Shown: positions 32,017 to 40,205, counted from the stretch's first letter. The stretch is DNA of 55,424 bases from Burkholderiaceae bacterium (GCA_025458585.1 JALOSD010000007.1:1-55424); one strand, 5' to 3'. Program-made: numbers and translations. The notes: generated from the sequence alone by a model not told the origin.

Positions 32017-33303
32017 CTAGGCCGCCAGGCGCTCGCGCCGCACGAGCGGGCGCGTGAACAGCTCGGCGAGGTCACCGGCCTGGTCGTAGCCGTGGATCGG
32101 CGTGAACACGAGCTCGATCGCCCACTTCGTCGTCATGCCTTCGGCCTCCAGCGGGTTCGCGAGGCCGAGCCCGCAGACGACGAGGTCGGGCCGCGCGGCG
32201 CGGCAGCGGTCGAGCTGGCGCTCGACGTGCTGGCCTTCCGACAGCGTCGTGCCGGCCGGCAGCCACGCGAGCTCGTCGGCGAGGTGCTGGCGGTGCAGGT
32301 ACGGGGTGCCGACCTCGACGAGCTGCATGCCCAGCTCGCGCGCGAGGAAGCGCGCGAGCGGCACCTCGAGCTGCGAGTCGGGGAAGAAGAAGATGCGCTT
32401 GCCCTCGAGGCGCGGTCGGTGGCGCGCGAGTGCCGCCGCGGCGCGCTCGCGGCCCGGCGCCGTCACGCGCTCGAAGCGCTCGGGGCCGACGCCGAACAGG
32501 TCGGCGGCGGCGCGCAGCCACGCCGTCGTGCCTTCGATGCCGAACGGGAAAGGGGCGGGCAGGCGCTGAGCGCCGCGCGTCTCGAGCACGCGCGCGGTGT
32601 CGGCGAGGAAAGGCTGCGCGAGCAGGAAACGCGTGTTCGGGCCGACCGCGGGCAGTTCGCCGGAGCGCCGCGGCGGGAAGAAGCGCACCGGGCCGACGTC
32701 GAGCTGCGCGAACAGGCGCGCGAACTGGTCCTCGACGACGTCGGCGATCGTGCCGACGACGAGCAGCGACGGTGCGGCGCCGGCGGGCTCGGCCGGCAGC
32801 TCGGCAGCCAGCGCGGCCAGGCACGCGTCCTCGCCCTGCGTGAACGTCGTCTCGATGCCGCTGCCGGAGTAGTTCAGCACCCGCACGGCGGGCGCGAACT
32901 GCGCGTTCAGCCGCTGCGCGGCGCGCGACAGGTCGAGCTTGATGACCTCCGACGGGCACGAGCCGACGAGGAACAGCATCCTGATGTCGGGCCGGCGCTC
33001 GAGCAGGCGCGCGACGACGCGGTCGAGCTCGGCATTGCAGTCGGCCAGCCCGGCAAGGTCGCGCTCGTCGATGATCGCGGTGGCGAAGCGCGGCTCGGCG
33101 AAGATCATCACGCCGGCCGCGGACTGCATCAGGTGCGCGCAGGTGCGCGAGCCGACGATCAGGAAGAACGCGTCCTGGATCTTGCGGTGCAGCCAGATGA
33201 TGCCGGTCAGGCCACAGAACACCTCGCGCTGGCCGCGCTCGCGCAGCACCGGCGCGTCGGCGCAGCCGTCGGCGACGGGCTGCAGCGGGATCACGGCGTT
33301 CAT
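32017..33303 (-). CDS. bchN: Dark protochlorophyllide reductase subunit N
   Basis: Nitrogenase-like partner of BchB. It supplies three Cys ligands to the NB cluster and part of the protochlorophyllide site. The 428 residues show these Cys at about 30 (VFCGLTGI), 55 (SRTCAHLM) and 116 (GSCPSEV). Other family stretches are LNYSGSGIETTFTQGED, RFFPPRR and GMTTKWAIELVFTPIHGYDQAGDLAELF. The ATG at 33303 overlaps the bchF stop (ATGA). Confidence 0.97.
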   Translation of the reverse strand: MNAVIPLQPVADGCADAPVLRERGQREVFCGLTGIIWLHRKIQDAFFLIVGSRTCAHLMQSAAGVMIFAEPRFATAIIDERDLAGLADCNAELDRVVARLLERRPDIRMLFLVGSCPSEVIKLDLSRAAQRLNAQFAPAVRVLNYSGSGIETTFTQGEDACLAALAAELPAEPAGAAPSLLVVGTIADVVEDQFARLFAQLDVGPVRFFPPRRSGELPAVGPNTRFLLAQPFLADTARVLETRGAQRLPAPFPFGIEGTTAWLRAAADLFGVGPERFERVTAPGRERAAAALARHRPRLEGKRIFFFPDSQLEVPLARFLARELGMQLVEVGTPYLHRQHLADELAWLPAGTTLSEGQHVERQLDRCRAARPDLVVCGLGLANPLEAEGMTTKWAIELVFTPIHGYDQAGDLAELFTRPLVRRERLAA

Positions 33304-33863
33304 GCGCCCGCTCCCGCGCCGCCGAGCGGCCCGCGCGCCGAGGCGGCCCCGGGGGCCGCCTGCTGTGCCTTCTGCGCCTGCTCGCGTGCGTACTCGAGAC
33401 GCGCCATCCGCAGCTTGAGCAGGAACTGCGCGGCGTTGATGACGTAGGCGGCGTACGCGGCGAGCGCGAGCAGCATCTGCTGCGTCGCGCCGAGCCAGCC
33501 GGTGGCCAGCGCGACGAGGTAGGCCGTGTGCAGCGCCAGCACCAGCATGCTGAACACGTCTTCCCAATAGAAGGCCGGCGCGAACAGGTAGCGGCCGAAC
33601 ACCGCCTTCTCCCACAGGCAGCCGGTGATCATGATGGTGTAGAGCACGAACGTCTTGATCACGATCGACCAGGTGGCCGCCGCGTAGCCCTCGCCGGTGG
33701 CGAGGAAGCGCAGCACGAGGCCGAGGCTGACGAGGAACACGACGAACTGGACCGGCGCGAGGACGCCCTGCACGAGCGTCCAGCCCGTGGCGTCGCGCCG
33801 CCGCCGTTCCTCGGGGGTGTAAAGGGACCGGCTCACCGCCGGTCGGGCCCCACCTTCGTGCAT
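33300..33863 (-). CDS. bchF: 3-vinyl bacteriochlorophyllide hydratase
   Basis: Adds water to the 3-vinyl group, giving the 3-hydroxyethyl intermediate on the way to bacteriochlorophyll a. The 187 residues have LYTPEERRRRDATGWTLVQG at about 14-33, then four or so membrane helices, with the family stretches IVIKTFVLYTIMITGCLWEKAVFGRYLFAPAFYWEDVFSMLVL (about 68-110) and YAAYVINAAQFLLKLRMARLE. The C-terminus is Ala/Gly/Pro-rich. GAGGTG precedes the ATG. It is the first gene of the operon; a good promoter and PpsR-type palindromes lie just upstream. Confidence 0.95.
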   Translation of the reverse strand: MHEGGARPAVSRSLYTPEERRRRDATGWTLVQGVLAPVQFVVFLVSLGLVLRFLATGEGYAAATWSIVIKTFVLYTIMITGCLWEKAVFGRYLFAPAFYWEDVFSMLVLALHTAYLVALATGWLGATQQMLLALAAYAAYVINAAQFLLKLRMARLEYAREQAQKAQQAAPGAASARGPLGGAGAGA

Positions 33864-33898
33864 CGCCCACCTCGTCGGGCCCAGTGCCCGTTGACCGG

Positions 33899-33927
33899 AA
33901 TCTAGTGCGGCCCCCGCAGACTGTCAA
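33899..33927 (-). promoter_or_regulatory. Predicted sigma70 promoter of the bchF operon
   Basis: On the minus strand, TTGACA (33927-33922) is a perfect -35 box. It is followed after 17 bases by TAGATT (33904-33899), which differs from TATAAT in two positions. The spacing is optimal, and the ATG of bchF is 35 bases beyond the -10 box. The -35 box coincides with one arm of a PpsR-type palindrome, so repressor binding would block polymerase directly (inference). Confidence 0.7.
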
Positions 33928-33955
33928 TCAGGCTAGACGTAAATTGCGCTTGACA
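33922..33955. promoter_or_regulatory. Two overlapping PpsR/CrtJ-type operators between bchF and aerR
   Basis: TGTCAATCAGGCTAGACG (33922-33939) and CGTAAATTGCGCTTGACA (33938-33955) each match the PpsR consensus TGT-N12-ACA except for one base. They overlap by two bases at a shared central ACGT. The outer arms are TGTCAA and TTGACA; each is a -35 hexamer pointing away from the centre, one for bchF and one for aerR. Direct reading of the sequence gives the palindromes; control by PpsR is inferred from the consensus and the nearby ppsR gene. Confidence 0.75.
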
Positions 33956-34135
33956 CTCCGGATTCGATGGTTAATCATGAAACCGCTCGCTGTCGCCCGC
34001 GGTCTGGGGCGGTGTCGGGTCGCCAGCGGCACCGCCGTCGGTGGCGGACACAGTGGGGCACGGCCGGAGGGCGGCGGGCGTGCGCCGATTGACTGCTCCT
34101 CGCGTCGCCTGTAGAACCCGATCGGAGCGTTGACG

Positions 34136-34992
34136 ATGAGTTCGGCGGGTGACCTGACAGACCGCACCGTCCATCCCAGGCGCTTGAAGGGTGGCGTGCG
34201 GATTCCCGTCCCGGCTTGGCCGTGGCGTCTGGTCGCCATCCTCCAGTCCTATTTGGCGAGGAAGGGAGGGGAGATGGACCGTTCGACGCGCACCGCGACG
34301 CGTTCGGGTGTTGATGGGCCGATGGCGGCCAACGACAGCGTGGCGGCCGCGCCGCCGACGACGACGAGGCGCTCGCCGCCGTCGAGTCGCATCTGGCGCG
34401 CGGCGTGCCGGTCGAGACCGTCTTCGTCGAACTGCTCGCGCCGACCGCGCATCGGCTGGGCGAAATGTGGACGCAGGACCGCTGCGACTTCACCGACGTC
34501 ACGCTCGGTCTCGGTCGGTTGCAGCGCGTGCTGCGCGAGGTCAGCGCCGGGCTCTCGCCGGCCGGTGGTGCCGTCGACGTCGGCGAGCCGGCCGAGGGCG
34601 CGCGCCGCATCCTGCTGCTGCCGAGCCCCGGCGAACAGCACACGTTCGGGCTCGTGATGGTCGCCGAGCTGTTCCGCCGCGCCGGCTGGGAGGTTTCCGG
34701 CGGGCCGTGGGAAGCGGCGTCCGACGCTGCGCGGCTCGTCGACAGCGAATGGTTCGACGTCGTCGGGTTCTCGCTCGCTGCCGAGATGCACGTGGACGCG
34801 CTCGCGGAATGCATCGGGGTGGTGCGGCAGGCCAGCCGCAACGGCCAGGTCGGCATCATGGTCGGTGGGCCGGTCTTCCGTTCGCGTCCCGAACTCGCGA
34901 ACCGGGTTGGCGCCGACCTGACGGCGGTCGACGGCCGCGAGGCGCCGCTGCTGGCGAGCCGCTTCCTCGTCGCCCGTTGGCGTCGTGGGTGA
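34136..34992 (+). pseudogene. aerR: AerR/PpaA-type cobalamin-binding regulator, frame broken near the 5' end
   Basis: AerR (PpaA) proteins bind cobalamin and modulate PpsR/CrtJ. The C-terminal part reads from about 34360 to 34992: DDDEALAAVESHLARG, then VETVFVELLAPTAHRLGEMWTQDRCDFTDVTLGLGRLQ, then a B12-binding-like fold with VGFSLAAEMHVDALAECIG. The only ATG with a ribosome site (CGGAGC, 34136) is in another frame, which reaches MAANDSVAAA (about 34322-34351) before drifting into Pro/Thr/Arg. A stop at 34312-34314 closes the upper end of the main frame, and no ATG or GTG lies between it and GTG 34405. Joining the frames by one base gives about 286 residues, the normal length. The N-terminal 60 residues also look atypical. 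A 1-base sequence error is the simplest explanation; a short product from GTG 34405 (195 residues) is possible. Confidence 0.75.
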
Positions 34993-35056
34993 CGTTGCAG
35001 GGGCCCGGGCATGGCAAGGCCAGCATCATGAGATTGCGTGGAGGGAACCCCGCGTC

Positions 35057-36481
35057 ATGAAGTTGTTCGACGCGCCTGCGCGCACGATCGGCGCCCTCGA
35101 TGCCGACACGGCATCGACCGTGCTGGCCTCGGCGGCCGACGTCGCGCTCGTGCTCGACGACGACGGCATCATCCGTGACCTCGCGGTCGGCAGCGACGAC
35201 CTGCCGGTCGACGAGTGCCGGCAGTGGCTCGGCAAGCCCTGGCTGCAGACGGTGGCCATCGACAGCCGGCAGAAGGTCGAGGAACTGCTCGGGCGCGTCA
35301 CCGCGGCGGCGGGCACCGCGCGCTGGCGGCACGTGAACCAGGCGCTCGCCGGTGGCGAGGAGTTGCCGTTGCTCTACGCCACGGTGCGGCTCGGCGAGGG
35401 TGACGAGGCGGCCAGCGGGCGCACGATCGCCTTCGGCCGTGACCTGCGCGGCCACGTCGGGCTGCAGCAGCGGCTGCTGAAGGCGCAGCAGACGATGGAG
35501 CGCGACTACTGGCGGCTGCGCCACATGGAGACGCGCTACCGCCTGCTGTTCCAGGTCGCCTCCGAGGCGGTGCTGATCCTCGACGCGGCGACGCTGCGCC
35601 TCGAGGAGGCCAACCCCGAGGCGGCGCGACTGTTCGGCGAGGCGCTGCGCCGCCCCGGCTGGCTGCTGCCCGAGAGCTTCGACGCCGAGAACGCGACGAC
35701 GGTGCAGGCCGTGCTGGCCGCGGTGCGCGCGACCGGTCGCGCCGACAACGTGCGCGCGCACATGACCGATCGCCGCGAGCTGCTGCTGTCGGTGTCGCTG
35801 TTCCGGCAGGAGAAGTCGTCGCATTTCCTCGTTCGCGCGACGCCGGTGACGGCGGCGCAGCCGATGGCCGACGAGCCGGGGCGGCAGATGCTGCTGCGCG
35901 TGCTCGAGTCGGCGCCCGACGCGTTCGTCGTCACCGACCCCGAAGGCCGGGTGATCACCGCCAACCGCGCGTTCTGCGACCTCGCACAGCTTTCCGCCGA
36001 GGAGCAGGCGCGCGGTCAGTCGCTCGGCGGCTGGCTCGGGCGCACCGGCGTCGAACTGGGCGTGCTGATCAGCAACCTGCGCAGCAGCGGCGCGGTGCGC
36101 CTGTTCGCGACCCAGGTGCGTGGTGCGCTCGGCTCGGCGGCCGAAGTCGAGGTCTCGGCGGTGTCGGTCGCCAGCGCCCCGCCGGTGCTCGGCTTCACGA
36201 TCCGCGACGTCGGCCGTCGCCTCAGCGAGTCGGCCCACGGCGCGCGCGACCTGCCGCGCTCGGTCGGGCAGATGACCGAGCTCGTCGGGCGGGTGCCGCT
36301 CAAGGAGATCGTGCGCGACACGACCGACATGATCGAGCAGCTGTGCATCGAGGCGGCGCTGCAGCTCACGAACGACAACCGCGCCTCGGCGGCCGAGATG
36401 CTCGGCCTGTCGCGCCAGAGTCTGTACGTGAAGATGCGCCGCTACGACCTCGGCGACCTCGTCGGCGACCACGACGAGTGA
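35057..36481 (+). CDS. ppsR: Transcriptional regulator PpsR (CrtJ)
   Basis: Repressor of photosynthesis genes under aerobic conditions, binding TGT-N12-ACA palindromes. The 474 residues have an N-terminal PAS-like domain (about 18-135) and a coiled linker (LQQRLLKAQQTMERDYWRLRHMETRY). Two more PAS domains follow at about 160-265 and 280-385. A Fis-type helix-turn-helix at the end has AALQLTNDNRASAAEMLGLS then RQSLYVKMRRY. Cys430 just before it (QLCIEAAL) is the conserved DNA-binding-domain cysteine; there is no Cys between 55 and 306. The start at 35057 gives the normal length. It lies 64 bases after aerR and is probably co-transcribed with it. Confidence 0.95.
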   Translation: MKLFDAPARTIGALDADTASTVLASAADVALVLDDDGIIRDLAVGSDDLPVDECRQWLGKPWLQTVAIDSRQKVEELLGRVTAAAGTARWRHVNQALAGGEELPLLYATVRLGEGDEAASGRTIAFGRDLRGHVGLQQRLLKAQQTMERDYWRLRHMETRYRLLFQVASEAVLILDAATLRLEEANPEAARLFGEALRRPGWLLPESFDAENATTVQAVLAAVRATGRADNVRAHMTDRRELLLSVSLFRQEKSSHFLVRATPVTAAQPMADEPGRQMLLRVLESAPDAFVVTDPEGRVITANRAFCDLAQLSAEEQARGQSLGGWLGRTGVELGVLISNLRSSGAVRLFATQVRGALGSAAEVEVSAVSVASAPPVLGFTIRDVGRRLSESAHGARDLPRSVGQMTELVGRVPLKEIVRDTTDMIEQLCIEAALQLTNDNRASAAEMLGLSRQSLYVKMRRYDLGDLVGDHDE

Positions 36482-36515
36482 ATCGCGCGCCGGCGGCGAT
36501 CGCGCGGCCGCAGGC

Positions 36516-36533
36516 TGTCATCCAGGATTGACA
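36516..36533. promoter_or_regulatory. PpsR/CrtJ-type operator 1 upstream of bchG
   Basis: TGTCATCCAGGATTGACA is an exact TGT-N12-ACA with longer TGTCA/TGACA arms. It lies 67 bases before the bchG start and overlaps a TTGACA (36528-36533) that could be a -35 box. Together with the second box 35 bases downstream it forms a standard paired site for cooperative PpsR binding. The assignment is by consensus only. Confidence 0.8.
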
Positions 36534-36550
36534 AGTTTGTTGACCGAGAG

Positions 36551-36568
36551 TGTCAATCTGGATTGACG
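36551..36568. promoter_or_regulatory. PpsR/CrtJ-type operator 2 upstream of bchG
   Basis: TGTCAATCTGGATTGACG is an almost perfect 18-base palindrome (TGTCAATC and GATTGACG), off by one base from TGT-N12-ACA. Seventeen bases separate it from operator 1. It ends 31 bases before the bchG ATG, so it should cover the promoter. Confidence 0.78.
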
Positions 36569-36599
36569 CTCGCGCCGGCCGGGTGCAAGAATCGGCCGC

Positions 36600-37484
36600 A
36601 TGGCCCTGCCCGAGCCCGCAGCCGTCGCGCAACTGCTCAAGCCCATCACCTGGTTCCCGCCGATGTGGGCGTTCGGGTGCGGCGTCATCGCCTCGGGCGT
36701 GGCCACCGAGGGTCGCTGGGGCCTGATCGTCACGGGCGTCGTGCTCGCCGGGCCTCTCGTGTGCGGCACGAGCCAGGCCGTCAACGACTGGTTCGACCGC
36801 CACGTCGACGCGATCAACGAGCCGAAGCGGCCGATCCCGTCCGGGCGTATCCCGGGCCGCTGGGGGCTGTACATCGCGATCGCGTGGACGCTGCTGTCGC
36901 TCGTCGTCGCGACCGCGCTCGGCCCCTGGGGCTTCGCGGCCGCCGCCGTCGGCCTGCTGCTCGCGTGGCTGTACAGCGCACCGCCGGTGCGCCTGAAGAA
37001 CAACGGCTGGTGGGGCAACGCGGCGTGCGCGGCGTCGTACGAGGGCTTGGCCTGGTTCACCGGCTCGGCCGTGATGGCCGGCGGCGCGATGCCGAGCCAG
37101 CAGTCGATCATGCTGGCCGTGCTCTACAGCGCCGGGGCGCACGGCATCATGACGCTCAACGACTTCAAGGCGATCGAGGGTGACCGCGTGATGGGCGTGC
37201 GCTCGCTGCCGGTGCAGCTCGGCGTCGGCGGCGCCGCGCGCGCCGCGTGCTGGATCATGGCGCTGCCGCAGGTCGGCGTCATCCTGCTGCTGATCCAGTG
37301 GGGCTTGCCGACCTACGCGCTGTCGGTCGGTGCGCTGCTGTTCGCGCAGGTCATGCTGATGGACCGCTTCCTCGACGACCCGCGCGGGCGCGCCGTCGCC
37401 TACAGCGGGGCGGGCGTGACGCTGTACGTGATCGGGATGATGGTCAGCGCGTTCGCGCTGCGCTCGGGCGGGGTGGCGCCGTGA
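36600..37484 (+). CDS. bchG: Bacteriochlorophyll synthase
   Basis: Membrane UbiA-type prenyltransferase that esterifies bacteriochlorophyllide a with geranylgeranyl diphosphate. The 294 residues have about eight helices. The first diphosphate/Mg motif is NDWFDRHVDAINEPKRPIPSGRI (about 62-84), and the second aspartate region is NDFKAIEGDRVMGVRSLPVQLG (about 187-208). It starts the second pigment operon and is preceded by two PpsR-type boxes. Its TGA overlaps the GTG start of the next gene. Confidence 0.96.
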   Translation: MALPEPAAVAQLLKPITWFPPMWAFGCGVIASGVATEGRWGLIVTGVVLAGPLVCGTSQAVNDWFDRHVDAINEPKRPIPSGRIPGRWGLYIAIAWTLLSLVVATALGPWGFAAAAVGLLLAWLYSAPPVRLKNNGWWGNAACAASYEGLAWFTGSAVMAGGAMPSQQSIMLAVLYSAGAHGIMTLNDFKAIEGDRVMGVRSLPVQLGVGGAARAACWIMALPQVGVILLLIQWGLPTYALSVGALLFAQVMLMDRFLDDPRGRAVAYSGAGVTLYVIGMMVSAFALRSGGVAP

Positions 37485-38851
37485 GCGCCGCGCTGCCGCC
37501 GATCGGCTGGGGTGGCATCGCGCGCCTCGGTCTCGTGCAGGCGTGCCTCGGCGCCGTCGTCGTGCTGACGACGTCGACGCTCAACCGCGTGATGGTCGTC
37601 GAGCTCGGCCTGCCGGCGCTGCTGCCGGGGCTGCTCGTCGGGCTGCACTACGTGCTGCAGGTGCTGCGCCCGCGCATGGGCTACGGCTCCGACGTCGGCG
37701 GGCGGCGCACGCCGTGGATCGTCGGCGGCATGGCCACGCTGGCGCTCGGCGGCTTCACCGCCGCCGCCGCCGTCGTGTGGATGGGCAGCGACCGCTTCGC
37801 TGGCATCGCGCTCGCGCTGTTCGCCTTCACGCTGATCGGCGTGGGCATCAGCGCCGCCGGCACGTCGCTGCTCGTGCTGCTTGCCAAGCGGGTCGACGAC
37901 GCGCGCCGCGCCCCGGCGGCCACCGTCGTGTGGGTGATGATGATCGCCGGTTTCGCCGTCACCGCGGGCGTTGCCGGCCAGCTGCTCGACCCGTACTCGC
38001 CGGCGCGCCTGCTCGCGGTGTGCGGCGGCGTCTCGGCGGCGGCGTTCGTCGTCTCGACGCTCGCGCTGCTCGGCGTCGAAGGGCGAGGCGGCGGCGAGCG
38101 GGCAGCGGCCGAGGCCGAGGAGCGCCCGGCGTTCCTCGCCGCGCTCGCGCAGGTGTGGGCCGAGCCGGCGGCACGCCGCTTCACGATCTTCGTCTTCGTG
38201 TCGATGCTCGCGTTCAGCGCGCAGGACCTGATCCTCGAGCCGTTCGCAGGCCTGGTGTTCGGCTACACGCCGGGCGAGTCGACGAAGCTGTCGGGCGTGC
38301 AGCACGGCGGCGTGCTGCTCGGGATGATCGCCGTCGCGCTCGCCGGCGGGCCGCTCGGGCGGCGCTGGCTGCCGGCGGCGTTCGGCTCGCTGCGGCTGTG
38401 GACGGTGGGCGGCTGTCTCGTCTCGGGCGCCGCGCTCGCCGGCCTCGTGATCGGCGGCGCGGTCGGCACCGACTGGCCGCTGCGCGTCAACGTGTTCCTG
38501 CTCGGGGCGGCCAACGGCGCGTTCTCGATCGCCGCCATCGCCTCGATGATGCGCATGGCGGGGCAGGGGCGCGAGCGGCGCGAGGGCACGCGCATGGGCT
38601 TGTGGGGCGCGTCGCAGGCGATCGCGTTCGGGCTCGGCGGGCTGATCGGCGCCACCGCGAGCGACGTCGCGCGCTGGCTCGTCGGCTCGCCGGCGTCGGC
38701 GTACGGCCTGGTGTTCCTCGCCGAGGCGCTGCTGTTCGTCGTCGCGGCGCGGCTGGCGTGGCGGGTGGGGCGCGCCGAGGCGCCAGACGGACCGGCGAGC
38801 GCGCCGGCGGCAACGATGCAGGTGGCAGCCGTGGGGCTGGACAGGAGATGA
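37481..38851 (+). CDS. PucC/BCH-family protein between bchG and bchP (Bch2/ORF428 type)
   Basis: A 456-residue twelve-helix membrane protein of the same family as LhaA. In Rhodobacter an equivalent gene (ORF428) lies between bchG and bchP, and its role is less clear than that of LhaA or PucC; helping pigment synthesis or delivery is likely. Marks are STLNRVMVVELGLPALLPG, RPRMGYGSDVGGRRTPWI, QDLILEPFAGLVFGYTPGE and GLWGASQAIAFGLGGLIGA. The GTG start overlaps the bchG stop (GTGA), and the stop overlaps the upstream candidate start of bchP, so the three genes look translationally linked. Confidence 0.9.
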   Translation: MSAALPPIGWGGIARLGLVQACLGAVVVLTTSTLNRVMVVELGLPALLPGLLVGLHYVLQVLRPRMGYGSDVGGRRTPWIVGGMATLALGGFTAAAAVVWMGSDRFAGIALALFAFTLIGVGISAAGTSLLVLLAKRVDDARRAPAATVVWVMMIAGFAVTAGVAGQLLDPYSPARLLAVCGGVSAAAFVVSTLALLGVEGRGGGERAAAEAEERPAFLAALAQVWAEPAARRFTIFVFVSMLAFSAQDLILEPFAGLVFGYTPGESTKLSGVQHGGVLLGMIAVALAGGPLGRRWLPAAFGSLRLWTVGGCLVSGAALAGLVIGGAVGTDWPLRVNVFLLGAANGAFSIAAIASMMRMAGQGRERREGTRMGLWGASQAIAFGLGGLIGATASDVARWLVGSPASAYGLVFLAEALLFVVAARLAWRVGRAEAPDGPASAPAATMQVAAVGLDRR

Positions 38852-38853
38852 CG

Positions 38854-40059
38854 ATGGAGACGAACCGCACTTTCGACGCCGTCGTGATCGGCGGCGGCCC
38901 GGCCGGCGCCACGGCGGCGCACGAGCTCGCGCAGGCCGGGCGCTCGGTGCTGCTGCTCGACCGCGCCGGGCGCATCAAGCCCTGCGGCGGCGCGATCCCG
39001 CCGCGGCTGATCCGCGACTTCGCGATTCCCGACGAGTTGCTCGTCGCGAAGGCGCGCTCGGCGCGCATGGTGTCGCCAAGCGACGAGCGGGTCGACATTC
39101 CGATCGAGAACGGCTTCGTCGGCATGGTCGACCGCGAGGTGTTCGACGAGTGGCTGCGCCAGCGTGCGGGCGACGCCGGCGCGGTGCGCGTGACCGGCAC
39201 CTTCGAGCGCCTCGACCGCGACGCCGACGGCACGACGATCGTGCGTTTCAGGCAGCGCGTCGGCGCGAAGGACGAGACCGTGCCGGCCTGGGTGCGCGCG
39301 AAGGCGGTGATCGGCGCCGACGGCGCGAAGTCGGCGGTGGCGCGGCAGGCGCTGCCCGACGTCGCCGAGAAGACGAAGTACGTTTCGGCGTACCACGAGA
39401 TCGTGCGCAAGCCCGAGGTCGAGCCCGCCGGCTACGACGGCACGCGCTGCGACGTCGTCTACCGCGGCTCGCTGTCGCCCGACTTCTATGGCTGGGTGTT
39501 CCCGCACGGCGATACGCTGTCGATCGGCACCGGCAGCGCCGAGAAGGGCTTCTCGCTGCGCACCGCGGTGGGCACGCTGCGCGAGTCCGCGGGCCTCGCC
39601 GACGCGATCACGCTGCGCCGCGAGGGCGCGCCGATCCCGCTCAAGCCGCTGCCGCGCTGGGACAACGGGCGCGACGTCGTGCTCGCCGGCGACGCCGCCG
39701 GCGTCGTCGCCCCGGCCTCGGGCGAGGGCATCTACTACGCGATGTACGGCGGCCAGCTCGCCGCGCAGGCGGTGGGCGAGATGCTCGCCACCGGTGACGC
39801 GCGCAGGCTGGCGCTCGCGCGCAAGCGCTTCATGAAGGCGCACGGTCGCGTGTTCTGGGTGCTCGGCATCATGCAGTACTTCTGGTACTCGTCGGACAAG
39901 CGACGCGAGCGCTTCGTCAGCATCTGCAAGGACAAGGACGTGCAGACGCTGACCTTCGAGTCGTACATGAACAAGCAGCTCGTGCGCAAGAAGCCGATGG
40001 CGCACGTGCGCATCTTCTTCAAGGACATGGCGCACCTGCTCGGCATGGCCCGGGTATGA
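38854..40059 (+). CDS. bchP: Geranylgeranyl bacteriochlorophyll reductase
   Basis: FAD-dependent reductase that turns the geranylgeranyl tail into phytyl. The 401 residues start with the dinucleotide-binding VVIGGGPAGATAAHELAQAG. PCGGAIPPRLI follows near 42, and the second FAD stretch VVLAGDAAGVVAPASGEGIYYAM lies near 265-287. The ATG at 38854 has AGGAG six bases upstream. The ATG at 38848 would overlap the previous stop but has no room for a ribosome site. The stop overlaps an ATG of a small frame (ATGA). Confidence 0.95.
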   Translation: METNRTFDAVVIGGGPAGATAAHELAQAGRSVLLLDRAGRIKPCGGAIPPRLIRDFAIPDELLVAKARSARMVSPSDERVDIPIENGFVGMVDREVFDEWLRQRAGDAGAVRVTGTFERLDRDADGTTIVRFRQRVGAKDETVPAWVRAKAVIGADGAKSAVARQALPDVAEKTKYVSAYHEIVRKPEVEPAGYDGTRCDVVYRGSLSPDFYGWVFPHGDTLSIGTGSAEKGFSLRTAVGTLRESAGLADAITLRREGAPIPLKPLPRWDNGRDVVLAGDAAGVVAPASGEGIYYAMYGGQLAAQAVGEMLATGDARRLALARKRFMKAHGRVFWVLGIMQYFWYSSDKRRERFVSICKDKDVQTLTFESYMNKQLVRKKPMAHVRIFFKDMAHLLGMARV

Positions 40060-40184
40060 GCGCACCGGGCGCGGCGCGCGGCCGGCGGGGCAAGCCGGTG
40101 GCCGCGGCGGCCGCGATCGCGGCGGTCGTGCGCGGCGCGCTGAACGCGGCGACGGTGCGCCCGAACGGCCCGCCCGGCGGCTGA
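40056..40184 (+). CDS. Possible 42-residue small protein coupled to bchP
   Basis: An ATG overlaps the bchP stop (ATGA) and opens a 42-codon frame ending at 40184. The product has a basic start (RGRRGK), then an Ala/Val stretch of about 11 residues (VAAAAAIAAVV) and a Pro/Gly end. The stop/start overlap copies the style of the neighbouring genes. However, the frame is short, no family is known to me, and GC-rich DNA gives many such frames. Treat as tentative. Confidence 0.3.
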   Translation: MSAPGAARGRRGKPVAAAAAIAAVVRGALNAATVRPNGPPGG

Positions 40185-40205
40185 CGCGAGCGACGCGACG
40201 CATCG

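Noticed and set aside
33884..34114. A 76-codon plus-strand frame between bchF and aerR
   Set aside because: It runs across the operators and promoters, lacks a ribosome site and resembles no known protein.
36563..36592. TTGACG with AAGAAT as a possible bchG promoter
   Set aside because: The spacer is 18 and the transcript would start at the ATG; too uncertain to list as a feature.
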